Source: Annulohypoxylon bovei var. microspora
Taxonomy: Eukaryota > Ascomycota > Sordariomycetes > Xylariales > Hypoxylaceae
Length of the DNA: 64,000 nt
Assembly (NCBI GenBank): GCA_022836615.1
Contig: MU405357.1
Location: 1 to 64,000 of the forward strand
Reading direction: 5' to 3'
The position numbers and the translations under genes are program-made. Shown here in pieces: positions 22,575-34,378 of this stretch (positions are counted from its first letter, which is position 1; every line of letters starts with the position of its first letter). Below the pieces are notes generated by a model. It saw only the letters and a program-made list of their open reading frames with translations, did no database searches and was not told the DNA's origin.

Positions 22575-24413
22575 TCAATTTTCGATATCACGCCTTCCGC
22601 GGCGCAATGCAGCTTGTGCCACCGCATCAGTGTCTCGGAGCAACACTGAATCTACGCCTGGTCTAGCCCCGACTGTAGTCACCCAGTGGACGCCCTCCGT
22701 GGGGACTCCAAGAACAAATCGCCTTTCATGAACTCGACCTTGAGAATCAATCGGGTTATACGGACTAGGTGTGACGTCTAAACCTCCAGTTTCATAACCC
22801 TCGATGATATGTGGGCGACATTGACCCGTTCTCAGGAGATATGAAAGTAGTTCGTCGGCTGCGTCCTTGAGCTTCGGTTCAGGCAAGCGTGCCTCTATGA
22901 GAGTGGTTACACGAACCGTCGATTCCGATACCTTACGGCTGCGTGCGAGCCAGGCTCCATCTTCCTGCCAAACTTCGGGCTCCGGACCAAGAATATCAAG
23001 TATACCCGCCTCCATCAGCGCGATCATTTGCTCGATACGCTCTCGAGGCGGGCCTATGGATAGGAAGGCGTTGAGGGATGAGTACCAACCATCTAGGTCG
23101 GCCGCGTGTGAGATGCCTGACAATCCGTTATGATCTACGACCTGTCGTAGCTCATTACGTAAGTCTCGCAACATATCCAACGCAGCCTTTAGAGGTCCCT
23201 CGACGTTCCCAAGTGCGGCTTCCTCGACATCTGAATACAGATACTCTAGTAGCCAGGTTTTAAAGTCATTAGGCGTCGCGAAAGTGCGCTCGCCTTGGGG
23301 TCGTTGAATACGTTCCCAAGACCAACGTTTGTTGTGGGGGATTTTGAATTCATCAAGGACTTGGGTTTCGGTAGGACCGTTTCCACGCTGAGCATCTAGG
23401 AACCGGCCGTGAAACTCGACATTTTCCTTGCCCATTAGACATTCGTAGTAGACTAGTTCAACATCCTTGGCAATGAGCGGCCAAATATCGCTTTTGAAGT
23501 TCAGAGCATTGCCAGTCTCGACTCGCTCACGGAAGTGAATGATACTCTCATCTGTAAGGTGAACTGGAAATCGACGACCGAAGGCACCCTTTTGGTTGTC
23601 GCCACGGGCATGGAACGGAATACCGCGTCGAGATGTAGCGTACATGCGGGGCTCAAGACCAGAAGGGGAATATCGTAGTCCGGTGTCAGTCTTTACGAAC
23701 TTGCCGCCACGGCCTATTGTTAATAATGCCATATAGTCGAAAAAGCAGAGGCCAAGACCGCGCAAGAGGACCGGCTCGTTGGGGGAGATAGGGGAAAGAT
23801 CAAGATCAGCCGGGTTAGAAGGCGGGAAGTAGTGCAAGCCGTGCTGGTTAGCATATGTGGTCGATTGATGCTGCTGAGCACTTGGAAGCGACGGTACGTG
23901 GCCCTGGGCGAGGATAACGGTGGAGATTCCGGATAGAATACGACCGTTAGAAAGGGTCAGGGTCTGGAAGCCAGAGGGCTCTTCATCAAGAGAGATAGCG
24001 CGCGAGGCGTGTACTTCGACCTTAACATTGGCTGGGGCCTTTCTCAATATTTTGCCGAAAACCCATTCTAGATAACGGCCGTACAGGGCGCGTGTTGGAT
24101 ATTCATTAGGGTCAAGATTGATATTGCTCTGGACGGCCCATTCGTGCAAATTTAGCCCTGGGTGTATCGGCCCCGAGCATTCCACCGTGTCATCGGTGAA
24201 CAAAGTCACCTGGCACGACGCGGTGTTCATTAGAAGATCCGGAGACTGGTTGACGCGCCAAACACGCCCGGGTCCCGGCGGCGATGGGTCGACAACGTGG
24301 ATCGTTAGTTGTGCGTCGTGCGGAAGCAACTCCGGTATAGAGGCAAGGAGACGTTCGAGGGTGCTGGTGCCTCGCGGCCCCATGCCGACAATACAATGAA
24401 TTGTATGGGTCAT
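22575..24413 (-). CDS. FAD/NAD(P)-binding oxidoreductase-like protein, intronless
   Basis: Single-exon 612-residue protein. The N-terminus is a dinucleotide-binding fold: IHCIVGMGPRGTSTLERLLA gives GxGxxG at residues 10-15 followed by the acidic end of strand 2 (HVVDPSPPGPG). Further flavoprotein marks are PDLLMNTAS, then STVILAQGH (the ATG-type motif) near residue 170 and a GLGLCFFDYMALLTIGRGGKF block. It resembles the NAD_binding_9 family (FAD-NAD(P)-binding), which I know best from actinobacteria. Substrate is unknown; members sit near secondary-metabolite and cofactor genes. ATG 24413 is the first methionine and the frame has no intron signals, unlike most long genes here. Family call is moderately sure; reaction unknown. 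Confidence 0.75.
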   Translation of the reverse strand: MTHTIHCIVGMGPRGTSTLERLLASIPELLPHDAQLTIHVVDPSPPGPGRVWRVNQSPDLLMNTASCQVTLFTDDTVECSGPIHPGLNLHEWAVQSNINLDPNEYPTRALYGRYLEWVFGKILRKAPANVKVEVHASRAISLDEEPSGFQTLTLSNGRILSGISTVILAQGHVPSLPSAQQHQSTTYANQHGLHYFPPSNPADLDLSPISPNEPVLLRGLGLCFFDYMALLTIGRGGKFVKTDTGLRYSPSGLEPRMYATSRRGIPFHARGDNQKGAFGRRFPVHLTDESIIHFRERVETGNALNFKSDIWPLIAKDVELVYYECLMGKENVEFHGRFLDAQRGNGPTETQVLDEFKIPHNKRWSWERIQRPQGERTFATPNDFKTWLLEYLYSDVEEAALGNVEGPLKAALDMLRDLRNELRQVVDHNGLSGISHAADLDGWYSSLNAFLSIGPPRERIEQMIALMEAGILDILGPEPEVWQEDGAWLARSRKVSESTVRVTTLIEARLPEPKLKDAADELLSYLLRTGQCRPHIIEGYETGGLDVTPSPYNPIDSQGRVHERRFVLGVPTEGVHWVTTVGARPGVDSVLLRDTDAVAQAALRRGRRDIEN

Positions 24414-26157
24414 CTTAATCGTGTTTGACGAAGAAAGGTTGTGGCGGCAGAAGGGAGGTGAGTGTTGACTTAATAAGTAATCAACTGACTAGGGCAGCTG
24501 TTTCTCATCAGCTAGGTTGTAGAACTTATAGGTAGGAATTTGCGGTGGATAGTTCGTTGAAATAAAGAAGGGTTTTATAACTGAAGAGTATTTGTACTTG
24601 ATGAGAATGAATTAAATGGCTCTTATGTGCTGAAGAATGAAATTGGTCGATTGGACAATGTCTTAGTCTCGTAGCATAGATGAATGTTTCCCTTTATGTT
24701 GAAGAATCATCTTAGGCAGCCTAGGTATTGTCACACCAACAGTGGGAGTTCGACGGTCTCAAGAATCAAGAGGTAGGGCCGAGACTATGACAATGGTGCA
24801 ATCTGCTTGAACTAGACGTCAATGCTTTTCCGTGGTCATAATGTAATCCTACGCAGTCCTATCAGACGTACGCAAACACCAATATACCTTCTTGAATACT
24901 GTATCCTCTTAGAAACGACTTATCTCTAGATAGGGTTCGATGAGTATAACACTGTTCACTCAACCTGGAGATATTTCAAACCAGCCAGAATTCACTCACC
25001 ACAAGTATCGGGGAGATTTTGCACTGGTGATAATCTATGCATTGTGAGCACACACGAATGTTGTCATTGTCAATAATGTTAAGCTTAGACCTTGTCGTCG
25101 CATATTATGCAGTAGACTAGGCAGGTATTGTTACGCAAGTTCTCACAATCCGTATATCCCGTAGAAAAACCAGTTTTATCAAGCGTCACCTATCATTGGC
25201 CGTATGAGTTATGTTATTCAGCTGGAATGTTAGTTGACTACTTGTGTAACGATGCTGGACACCAAGAAAAAGCAATAAAGGTCACGAGGTTCCCTTATCA
25301 AGCCTAACAAAAGTTTTCCGTACATATCCCTTTGACCAACCCTTGCATAAAAATTTGGACAATGCATTGTTAATGACACAATCCTGGGAACAATGAGTGC
25401 GAGTGGCTAACCTGCTGACTCACATAATTACGAATTGTAGTGAAGCTATTGTCTTCCGCCAGTCAAAGGGATACACAACAGCTCCACTACATAACGTGGG
25501 GGTGAGGCTGAGGGTCGACTTGGTTTATCTCTTTTGAGTATACTGGAGTGATTACTGAACACATCATTGGTCAATTAAATATGCAGCTGTACCACGGTAC
25601 CCCGGTCTGGGTTAGGTGACTTCTATCCGAAAACGAGATTGTGGGGTTCGTAATTTTGCTTCTAGATTTTTATCGCCGATATCGGGAAAACGAATGGCGG
25701 TCGATTTTGATATTAAACTGTTAGGTCGTCAATTCACTGGAGCGATAATAATTGATTTATACCATAAGTTCGTTATTTGTAGACCCGTTAATTAAGAACC
25801 ACACCGAATACTCATATATTATCGGCTAGGTAACATTCGGATATCCCTTAATTACTACTATATTTAGTAGTTCTAGTAACTTAGTAAGGTCTAGGACTAG
25901 CCCACTGTATTAACAACACTGTATTTTATTACTATGCAATTTGACCTTTGGGAATTGAACCCCACTTACTTAATACATAGCATAGCTCTCGTAACCTCTC
26001 CGTCTTCTGCCCTCCTCATCTTGAACCATATGCTCTTGATAGTGCTTTTATTGCAGCACTCTGATAACAAATTCATGTACTGTCGCAAATTACAATACCT
26101 GCTCTTTAGGACTAGCTTATAAGATAATTCTGCCAAAGTTTTGGCCCGAAAAGCCCG
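24414..26157. other. Intergenic, no gene seen
   Basis: About 1.7 kb of AT-rich DNA between two divergently transcribed genes (FAD-binding protein on minus, Zn2Cys6 regulator on plus). No frame with domain evidence and no obvious terminal repeats were found by eye. Confidence 0.4.
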
Positions 26158-27834
26158 ATGTCACGCACTAGCCGGGGATGCTTGAGATGCCGTCAACGAC
26201 GAGTCAAATGTGACGAAGGGCGACCTTCATGTCAACGATGTATCAATCGTAGCGAAATATGTGAAGGCTATCGTGACGAAGCAAGCATTGTGTTTCGCTA
26301 CGAGACCGAAAAGGTAGCCGCAAAAGCCACATCGTCCACTACTTCCTCGTCGAGCTCTAGACGAAGGAGTCGGTCTACCGATAATAAGTCAAGTTACAGT
26401 CGATCATCTATCACATTTTCTGACCCGTCCGACCTTACGGAAGAAGAAGCCGCTAATCTTACGTTGCCGAACCGCCTTCCATGGACCAAGACTTCCCCAT
26501 CCCATTTACGGCCTACTCCTGAAGATGAAGCGGTCAACTGCTTTATTGACAAATATGTCGTATACCCGTGTGCCGAGACATCTGCGCCCGGTTTCCTAGA
26601 GCATCTCCCATCTCTGTTTAGAGATGTTAATGTAGAAGGGCGATTTGCATTGCGCTGGGCAGTCCGGGCTGCTGCATATGCTGACTTATCTAAAGGCCAG
26701 AATAACGATGCGCTGGCTAATAAGGCTTTTCATTGCTATGGATTGTCGCTTTCAGCTTTAGGCGAGTCCTTATCATCTCAGGGTAAAGTTCCCGATGATT
26801 ATGACCTCATGACTGCAGTTATGTTAGATATCTTCGAGGTATGTTTTGACGCGGTTAGACGGCCAATCGCAAATGCTGAATTTCTAGACTTTCTTCATCG
26901 AGGAACCCGCGATGAGGGGAGCTCACGCCCAAGGCATGGCGCAGATCCTGAGACTGAGAGGCTCCGACCAGATCTATAGTCCCCGTGGATGGAGTCTATT
27001 TCGGCTCGCACACCATAGAATCGTGGGTCAACCACCCATCACGATGTTATGCGTACTTACAAGCTGCAGCAAAAGCAACAGCTAGCCTTCAACCTCAAAC
27101 CTCTCGACGAGTCTAAACATTGGATTGACCAATTAGATGATGACGTGCCTTCTGTCCGTCTGGAAAAGGACGCCCTTCGGATTAGCCAGACGTGTGAGCG
27201 AGGAAGAAAGTTGCAGGAGGCATTGGCTAGTGGAAACTCGTCAACATTCGAAGTCCTCGAGATGGTTCACGAGTTGATTGAGTTAGATCAGGAAGTGGTT
27301 AGCTGGCGTCAAAAGCCTGAATGGTCCTACAAGACGCTGGATGTGTCCGACTTACCTACATTCGATCCTTTGGTACGACCTCTGACTAGTACTGTTCAAC
27401 TTCACGCAGATATTTGGATGGCATATGAGTGGAACTACCATCGTGTGGCACGGCTTATTAGCCATCAGCAGTTATTGAATTGCCTAGAGACTGCTACGAA
27501 ATCCTCCGATTTGAATGACCTAACAAGAGAGAGCTTTCGTATCCTCATTGAGCAGTTCACCAGAACAATACACCTACTCGCCGATGAAGTCCTTGCAACT
27601 GTGCCTCAGACCTTTGGCGACATTAACAATTTAGGTCGTCTGCATGATCCCAAGACTGGCCCTCCACGATGTCGGGGCATAGGGGGATACCTACTTCTCT
27701 GGCCTATCAAGATCATCAAAGGGGCACAATTCGCAACAACACTAGAGCAAAAACGGAGTGCTCAAATAGTCTTTGAACGGATTCGTGAATACACGGGAAT
27801 GAAGTCGCACCTTGGATCTCAGAGCATCATATAA
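26158..27834 (+). CDS. Zn2Cys6 transcription factor
   Basis: Predicted 528-residue nuclear regulator. Exons are 26158-26838, 26888-27022 and 27064-27834. The N-terminus is a canonical binuclear zinc cluster with Cys at 8, 11, 18, 25, 28 and 35 (CX2CX6C, CX2CX6C), then a Ser/Arg linker. The rest is the fungal-specific transcription factor region: a hydrophobic domain around VNCFIDKYVVYP, then MAQILRLRGSDQIYSPRGWSLFRLAHHR and a charged helix domain. Intron 2 is only 41 nt (GTGGGT..ACAAG), the shortest here, but without it the frame meets a stop and the LAHHRI-LQQKQQLAFNL join fits the family. Its stop lies 54 bp from the stop of the cupin gene on the opposite strand. Confidence 0.85.
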
Positions 27835-27888
27835 ATTGGACCTCTAAACGACTTATCTATCTACTAACTCGAAAGTACAACACATCAT

Positions 27889-28404
27889 CTATCTCTTGAA
27901 AACAGTCTCCCCCAACTCCTCCCCGTTCGCCAACTTAACCTTTTCCGACCCCACCATGACGACCGCGATGCGGCACACCTCGTTCGTCCGGTTGTGCCAA
28001 CTGTGGTTGACGCCCTGCTGGACGATAAACTCGCCCGCCTTGATGGTCTTCTCCTCGCCGCTGTCCAGGGTGAGGACGATCTCGCCGGACAGCACGACGG
28101 CGTAGTCGAGGCTGACGGTGCGGTGCATAGGTGCGATCCTGTTGGGCGCCATGTTCGTGATGCAGAAAATGACGCCCGAGGGGGACACGCGGGGCAGCGT
28201 CTTCTGCAGGTCTTTGGGCTCCTCCATGTTGTTCACGGGCACGGAGGAGCGCGCGTCGAATACCGTGAAGGAGCTGGTGCCTGGCCCGAATGGGGAGAAG
28301 GTCTCGAGCACCCGGTCGGAGTGGAACACGGATTTTCCGTCCTCGCTGTGGGTTGTGACGACCATGCGAGGGCCGCTGGATAGGAGAGAGGTGTTGGGAC
28401 TCAT
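27889..28404 (-). CDS. Cupin-domain protein
   Basis: Single-exon 171-residue protein with one cupin barrel. The core runs from GVIFCITNMAPNRIAPMHRT through DYAVVLSGEIVLTLDSGEEKTIKAGEFIVQQGVNHSWHN. The first metal motif has one clear His (MHRT), and the second has the usual PxG-like turn replaced by KAGEFIVQQGVNHSWHNR with His available. Small fungal cupins like this are often found beside pathway genes and may act as isomerases, cyclases or dioxygenases; substrate is unknown. It is tail-to-tail with the Zn2Cys6 gene, which may regulate it. Confidence 0.8.
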   Translation of the reverse strand: MSPNTSLLSSGPRMVVTTHSEDGKSVFHSDRVLETFSPFGPGTSSFTVFDARSSVPVNNMEEPKDLQKTLPRVSPSGVIFCITNMAPNRIAPMHRTVSLDYAVVLSGEIVLTLDSGEEKTIKAGEFIVQQGVNHSWHNRTNEVCRIAVVMVGSEKVKLANGEELGETVFKR

Positions 28405-29571
28405 GATGGATAATGTGGTAAGGTTGAATGTTTTTCTGTTTAATATTACGACAAATAATCGCGATGGAATGGTGGTAAATGGATATGTTTGATAAAGTTC
28501 GAAGATGTTGAGTTGTAGAGTTGTTCAGGGGAGATGGCGACGCGGTTTTAAGTGTTTATGAGATTGGGTGGCTGAGGACTTTGGTATTGCTTTATGGTTG
28601 ACATCTGGAGAAATAGGCTCGAGGATACTTGGTATTTATGTACGAAATCTCCTTAGATCTACTGCTGAATGTCTGTCTACCCAGATATGTGAAGCTATAT
28701 CGAGGGTACGTACCTCGTAGCGCTAACCGATTCTGGTAACTGGCACGAGATGCGCAGCTACATTTTGGCGGTGTTTTGGGTGGTGGGTCCCAGGCCAAAA
28801 TTGGAATGATTTTCAAGGTCCAATTAATAGAGTCCCAGATCTAACTCTACTGTTACGTACGTATTCTTAGGTAGGATTATACGGTTCACACGTTCAGCCA
28901 AGCTAACCAGGGGTGAAGATCCTTCCCCTGGGTATCCTATCCCGCTACTCCAACGAAATATGGTCTCAGCGACGGCTTACCTCAGCTTCGGACTATCTTC
29001 CCCTAGTTCCTTCGCACACGAAGCTTGCTTGGTAAATTTACGGGGCGCTGTCCGAGGAAACTGCCCGGCGTCAAACATGCTTACGAGTTCTGATTTCTGC
29101 TTAGTTGCTTTATTTCGCCGCAGGCCGCCTGAAACACTGTTTTGATTCCTTGGTGGATCAACTGTGTGGTCAATCACTTCACCTAGAAGCCTCCTTATTC
29201 CTTTGTACCTGATATTTGACATTTGGAAGTAATACAACGAATACCGCTATACTGGGTATGTTAAATTAATTTAAGAAGGTACGCCCAGCAATTTACATGG
29301 AGGACGTAGCTCGGCGCCGTGAGCTTAAATCGACCCCAAGCCGATGCTGGATGGAAACTGCGCCGCAACCCTACCCCCTATGGGAGCGACTTGGGCAGGC
29401 ATGTAATAGAGGGGCTAAGTTCAGCTTTCCTATGTTCAGTTTCAGAACTGACTTTCGAACTTAAGAAAAAAAAAACCTTTCTTCTTATTCTACACCATCT
29501 GCACTTGTTCTGGCGCTCTTCTGCGCTGCTTTTCTTATTCTTTTTTGAACCATCAGCATATATCCTACAAA
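28405..29571. other. Intergenic, no gene seen
   Basis: Shared promoter space of the cupin (minus) and HET (plus) genes, about 1.2 kb. It has poly-A (29464-29474) and T/C-rich tracts just before the HET start, typical of fungal promoters. No supported frame was found. Confidence 0.4.
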
Positions 29572-31873
29572 ATGCATAAGCGGACTGCACCTGACATATC
29601 CTTTGAGGACTGGTTGGCTAGCCAGCAGGAAAATAACTCCCTTAGTGAGGGAGAAGACCTGCTAGACAGCCCCATAGAATACCCAGATAGCCCTGGAGAA
29701 GAAGGCTCTATTTACGCTCGCGCTGTTAGTCCCCAGGGATCCGATGCTTCGAGTAACAAGGAGATTGAAATGGAGGCCGAGGGTCTCTGTTCCCAGTGCA
29801 TGAGGATTGTGAACTATGTTGATTCAATAAGGGGACAGAGCGGACACAATATGGATATTCCTATGCGGACCAAGGTATCTGCAATGAGGACTTCTCCTTG
29901 TGACATTTGCAGAATCATATATCAAGGCCTGGATGAGATTGTGGACTCCCCTGATATAGATAGCTGGTTCTTCCGACTGACATTGGCTGTCGATTACTTC
30001 TTTCGCGTGGGCTCTAGAGGCGTCAAGCCTCCTAAAGGCCCCGGCCTGTACAAACTACCAGACTGGAAATGTGACCTTTACTTCTTTACCCCAGACGGTA
30101 ATTCACCCAAAACCCTAATTTTCCAGATGGAGAGGCTGACATACTGGCTTTCTTTTTTCGTTAGGTATTACCTGTCCTTGGGGTATATTTCCAAAGTCGC
30201 CCCTTTATAGCATCACGCCAATTGGTTCCGAAAGATTCTTCGAAAGAGCCCTGCAATTCATACAACAATGCGATTTGAAGCATTCGTGTTTATCAGATGA
30301 TAGCACCCCATCCTTACCAACGCGCGTGGTTGACGTTGGGGAACGCGGCCTCGATGGCATAAAATTACTTCCTACTAAGGGTCTTAAGGGTCGGTACATC
30401 TGCTTGAGCCATTGTTGGGGTGGGCATCTGCCAATCCAGACAACAAGTCAGACACTGGACGCACACTATGCATCACTACCGCTTCAAGAGATACCGAGGA
30501 CCTATCAAATCGCCATCGACTTTGCTCGTAGACTCGGTATTCGTTACATCTGGATCGACTCCTTGTGCATCATCCAGGACGACAAAGATGACTGGGCTCG
30601 TGAGTCTGCAGACATGTGCGATATATACGAGAACGGTTACCTAACAATTGCTGCAACATCTTCCCCGAATTGTTCTTTCGATCTCTTCGACACACAGCCG
30701 CGGAAGATGGCAGATATCACTGGCGAGAGCGCTGCCGGAAAGCCGTACCGTGTAATGGCGGTTGATAAGCTCGGACATCCAGATATCGACACGCCACCCG
30801 AGATCATGTTAAGAGATTGGCCACTTTTGAGTCGCGCTTGGGTCTTTCAAGAGAGGCTTCTATCCCCACGCGTTCTGCACTTGACTCGATCCGAGATCCT
30901 CTGGGAGTGCAAAGACGGATCCACGTGCGAATGTGGCAATATGCCAACCTCCAGTAAGGAACATCATCATACACTTCTAGAAACATTGTCCGGTACTGGG
31001 TTGGCGATTAGATGGCATGATATGGTTGAGTGGTTTTCCAAATTGAGTATAACGTACAATTCGGACAAGCTGCCATCTTTATCAGGACTGGCAAAGCAAA
31101 TGGCAAGAAAACGTCCTGATGCGAAATACCTCGCTGGTCTCTGGGAAGACTCGTTGGCCGTAGACCTTCTCTGGGTCAGAAACCAGTATACGGAAAAGGC
31201 GCATTATCCGTCGAATAGGATTATCGAATGGATCGCCCCCTCGTGGTCTTGGGTTTCTCTTGGTGGTCCAGTCCATTTCCCTTTCGGACCATTGGTATCT
31301 ACTGGTTATGAGGTTCCACGGCCAAAGGCAAACTGGGTCGCAACGTTTCCGAAATTCTTCGAAGCCGAGTGCGATCTAGCCACATCTGACATAACAGGGA
31401 AGATTGCTGGCGGTTTTCTTAAAATCACCGGGCGAGTAATCCAAGCAACTCTAAACACCACCCTGTCTTACAACGGAGTCTCAAAAGTGAGCAAAGTTTC
31501 ACTACCGATGGAAGGAGATGCAACGCTCCACGCCGCTATTAAATACTTCAACGACCCGATGGTGTCCGGAACTGTTGATCTTGACTATCCGGAGGACTAC
31601 CAAGGCGACGAGCAAGGTGGGCACTGGGATGTGTTGTTAATGCCGATAGCAAGGGTTCAAAGATTGGACGAGATTCAGTGCGAGGTCGAAGAAGTTGACT
31701 ACGCATTGGTACTCACCAAACTAGGCCAAGAAAATTACAAGAGGATTGGGCTGGTAAGAGAGCAAAGAGATTCCGGAATACAGCGGTATGTCGATGAACC
31801 TGCGCTCATGTGGCAGGAGAGGCCCGGTTGCTTTGCGAATCTGGGTTCTGAGACGACAATTACAATTGTTTGA
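29572..31873 (+). CDS. HET-domain protein (heterokaryon incompatibility type)
   Basis: Predicted 751-residue protein. Exons are 29572-30164 and 30211-31873 with a 46-nt phase-2 intron. The N-terminal part is acidic with a Cys-x2-Cys pair (GLCSQCMRI) and a second (SPCDICRII), the usual fore-region of HET proteins. The HET domain spans about residues 259-345: YICLSHCWGG, then RRLGIRYIWIDSLCIIQDDKDDW and YENGYLTIAATSS. After it comes SRAWVFQERLLSPRVLHL and WECKDG, also diagnostic. HET proteins trigger cell death when incompatible hyphae fuse; many genomes carry dozens of copies, so the partner cannot be named. No NACHT or repeat domain is attached. Confidence 0.85.
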
Positions 31874-32125
31874 ACAACCATTATACCTACATACGAATCA
31901 ACCGACTTAAATCGCTAAATGGAATATACCTATAAACGGCATATTTGGATGAAGTGTTTGAATTCTAAATTTTTCGAAAAGTTAAATGAAAACACTTACC
32001 AATAAATAGGGGTAACTAGATGCACGCCACCATCAACAAGTGCAACCAATCATATGCTAGCTTACTCCACATATTCCCACCAGACACATTTATTGCTTCT
32101 AGGAAAAAGTGGTCAGCCTATAGCA

Positions 32126-32239
32126 GCCCCTATAGCTCAGTGGTAGAGTAACCCACTCGTACCGTGATGACATTCTAGGTGGAATATGTTACTAATTTGC
32201 GAAATGGGGAGGTCCCTCGTTCAATCCGGGGTGGGGGCA
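32126..32239 (+). tRNA. tRNA-Thr (CGU anticodon) with 42-nt intron
   Basis: A full cloverleaf can be built. Acceptor GCCCCTA (32126-32132) pairs with TGGGGGC (32232-32238); the discriminator is A 32239. D stem GCTC/GAGT with loop AGTGGTA; anticodon stem ACCCA/TGGGG (one A-G mismatch at its base); loop C-T-CGT-A; T stem CCTCG/CGGGG with loop TTCAATC. The anticodon CGT is at 32158-32160 and the intron runs 32162-32203, after position 37 as in nuclear tRNA introns. A run of five T follows at about 32249, a Pol III stop. The weak D stem (G-U pair) and the A-G mismatch could lower its score. Confidence 0.85.
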
Positions 32240-32708
32240 TTGCGAACCTTTTTAATCTTTATTTTTAGGTCTTTTGATAGTTCTTGCTTTGATTTATGTC
32301 TTTTTCGGTTGTGAAATCGAAGGTGCGACCGGGGTGGGTTATTACATAATCAAGTCTCATAGGAGACGCTGAAAACATGGAGAACGACGGTAATGACAAC
32401 AACGACAACGATAACAGAAAAAAAGACGATAAAAGTGATAACTGTAATCGGGCGCTTTCAATTTAACGCGCAATTGAAATAAGAATAAGTAAGTTGGCAT
32501 TGGGTTCTAATTTATTAGTAACTTTGAAGCGAATTTGTTGATACATTCTGTCGTCAAACGACGACTAAGAGAAGGAAGATAGAGTGCGTAGCGCACCGTC
32601 TCTAGAGGCGCAGTTGGTGTTGACGCCCCTGGCTCCTGTAATATTCTGATGCAGTAGGAAAAGTTGCCCCGATAAATTATTATTCTAGTATATTACTATT
32701 CAAGTAAA
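32240..32708. other. Intergenic, no gene seen
   Basis: This stretch is the tRNA tail with T-runs, then an AAC/GAC-rich low-complexity patch near 32379-32430. No coding frame is supported. Confidence 0.4.
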
Positions 32709-34378
32709 TCATAAAACATATCGGAAGTCCGGGTTTTCAAGATCGGTCTTGTCATGCATGCCTAGCCTCATGCCGTCTAGCTTCTCCTGGGTTGTCTCAA
32801 GCGCTCCGAATTGACGGTCTCTTATCCTGTTCTGCATAGCCATATAGTAGCGAAGAGCGATGGCACAGAGTAACGCAGCGCAAAAGAATACCAGAATAGT
32901 CGTGATGGCTAGCACGTACCTCGGAGCATCCTGTTCGCGGAAGAAGAACGGCCCCGCGATGTTTCCGGCCGCGAATACGATGAAGAGAAGCGTATTCGTG
33001 AATGCCCGCTTAGTGTGGCCCGCAATATTCTGGCCGACAATTGTGAGGCAGAACGGCCACTGTGGGTTTGAGTTAGCACTGATTAAACATCTTGGGAATT
33101 CAAATAGGAGATAAAAACGAACCGTGACAGCATAGGAGTTGATCAGCCAGTAGGCCACAACTCTACCATATTTATTGGCACCGGTGCCTATCGTGCCATA
33201 GACTGCAGCAATGCCCGCAATTGCAGGTAAAAGTGGGATTATCATTCCCAGAGTTCGCAGATTGCCGTATTTAATCGAGAAGAAACCCCAAACGACCATG
33301 CTTCCAGCACTGACAACGGATGACGGGAGGCCTATTAGCAACGTTCTGAACGAATCGAACCCAAACCCAGATATTACCAGAGAGCCGAAACTTGTCAGTC
33401 CGCCATTTGGCAATTGGATAAAAAGGACAAATGCAAGAAGAAGCCAGGTCTTGACATCCTTGATCGCGTGCCATATCTGGTAATTCTTCCATTGATACCC
33501 CTTGATTCCCATCATGTTCTCCGCAACTCTCTGGACAGCGATGATCTGTTCTTCGTGTGTGAGGAACTTGGCTTTATTCGGCGTCTCGGGCATCAAGAAT
33601 AGCCAGGCAAAGCCAACGAGCAGACTGAGAAGACCGAGGACCAAGAAGATGTACATCCATGGCTTGAGCACCGTGTTCGTGATATGGCCCAGCCCGTATG
33701 ATAGCAGACTAGAGATGATAGAGAAGGCTCCCTGCATCGCTGCCCATAACATAGTCCTCATTACCTGCTCGCGCCTAGTGTAGAACATAGATGTGTAAAG
33801 CACGAAACCGGGAGTAACAACGCTTTCGGCAACGCCAAGGAGGAAACGAATGACCATCAGACCGGCAAAATTGCGCAATCCAAGATGTCTACTTCCGAGT
33901 TAGTTTTCATACTTGACCGGACTCGGTATGTGTACAGGACTTACGCGATCATCAAAACCCCCCAGCTTATGACGGATATGCTCAGAACTCTTGCCGTCCT
34001 ACATCTTTGAAGGATATAATTGGCAGGGTATTGCGCAATTAAGTAGCCGAAGTAGAACATTGAACTAGCCCACGAATACTCTGTCCCAACCAATCCAAGA
34101 TCCTGACGGAAGTTGAAGAGGACAGCCCAACCCAGGGCGACCTTGTCGACGTAATTGAGTCCATACAAAGCGCACATCAAGGGGAGAAGGTGTAGATCTA
34201 TCTTTCTCCTGACTGCATCTTTTGCTTCCTGGGAGATGGCCTGAGGACCGGCTTCGTCAAACAGTTCAATACCTTCATCAGCAACCTCCCCTTTCATCGC
34301 TACCTCCACATCGACGGTGCTATCGCGAGGAGCCGCGGCGACCTCGATGCTGTCGCTTCCACCCATAACTCTTGACAT
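32709..34378 (-). CDS. MFS anion:cation symporter (Dal5/Tna1-like)
   Basis: Predicted 517-residue membrane transporter. Exons in coding order are 34378-33945, 33891-33123 and 33059-32709. Intron 1 is 53 nt. Intron 2 (63 nt, GTTCGT..CACAG with a GCTAAC branch site) is a multiple of 3 without a stop; splicing it joins SYAVT to WPFCLTIVGQNIAGHTKR, as the family requires. Family marks: RRKIDLHLLPLMCALYGLNYVDKVALG, then EYSWASSMFYFGYLIAQYPANYILQR (TM2) and RFLLGVAESVVTPGFVLYTSMFYTRREQ. The fungal ACS group takes up allantoate, nicotinate, biotin, dipeptides and other anions. It is divergent from the M20 gene 605 bp away and close to an M28 gene, so import of an N-acyl amino acid or small peptide is an attractive inference. 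Confidence 0.85.

Noticed and set aside
24928..24945. GGGTTCGATGA resembling a tRNA B box
   Set aside because: No A box, acceptor pairing or T-run terminator is found around it.
27000..27070. Apparent premature stop in the Zn2Cys6 gene
   Set aside because: A 41-nt GT-AG intron removes it and gives the family's expected LAHHR to QLAF join.
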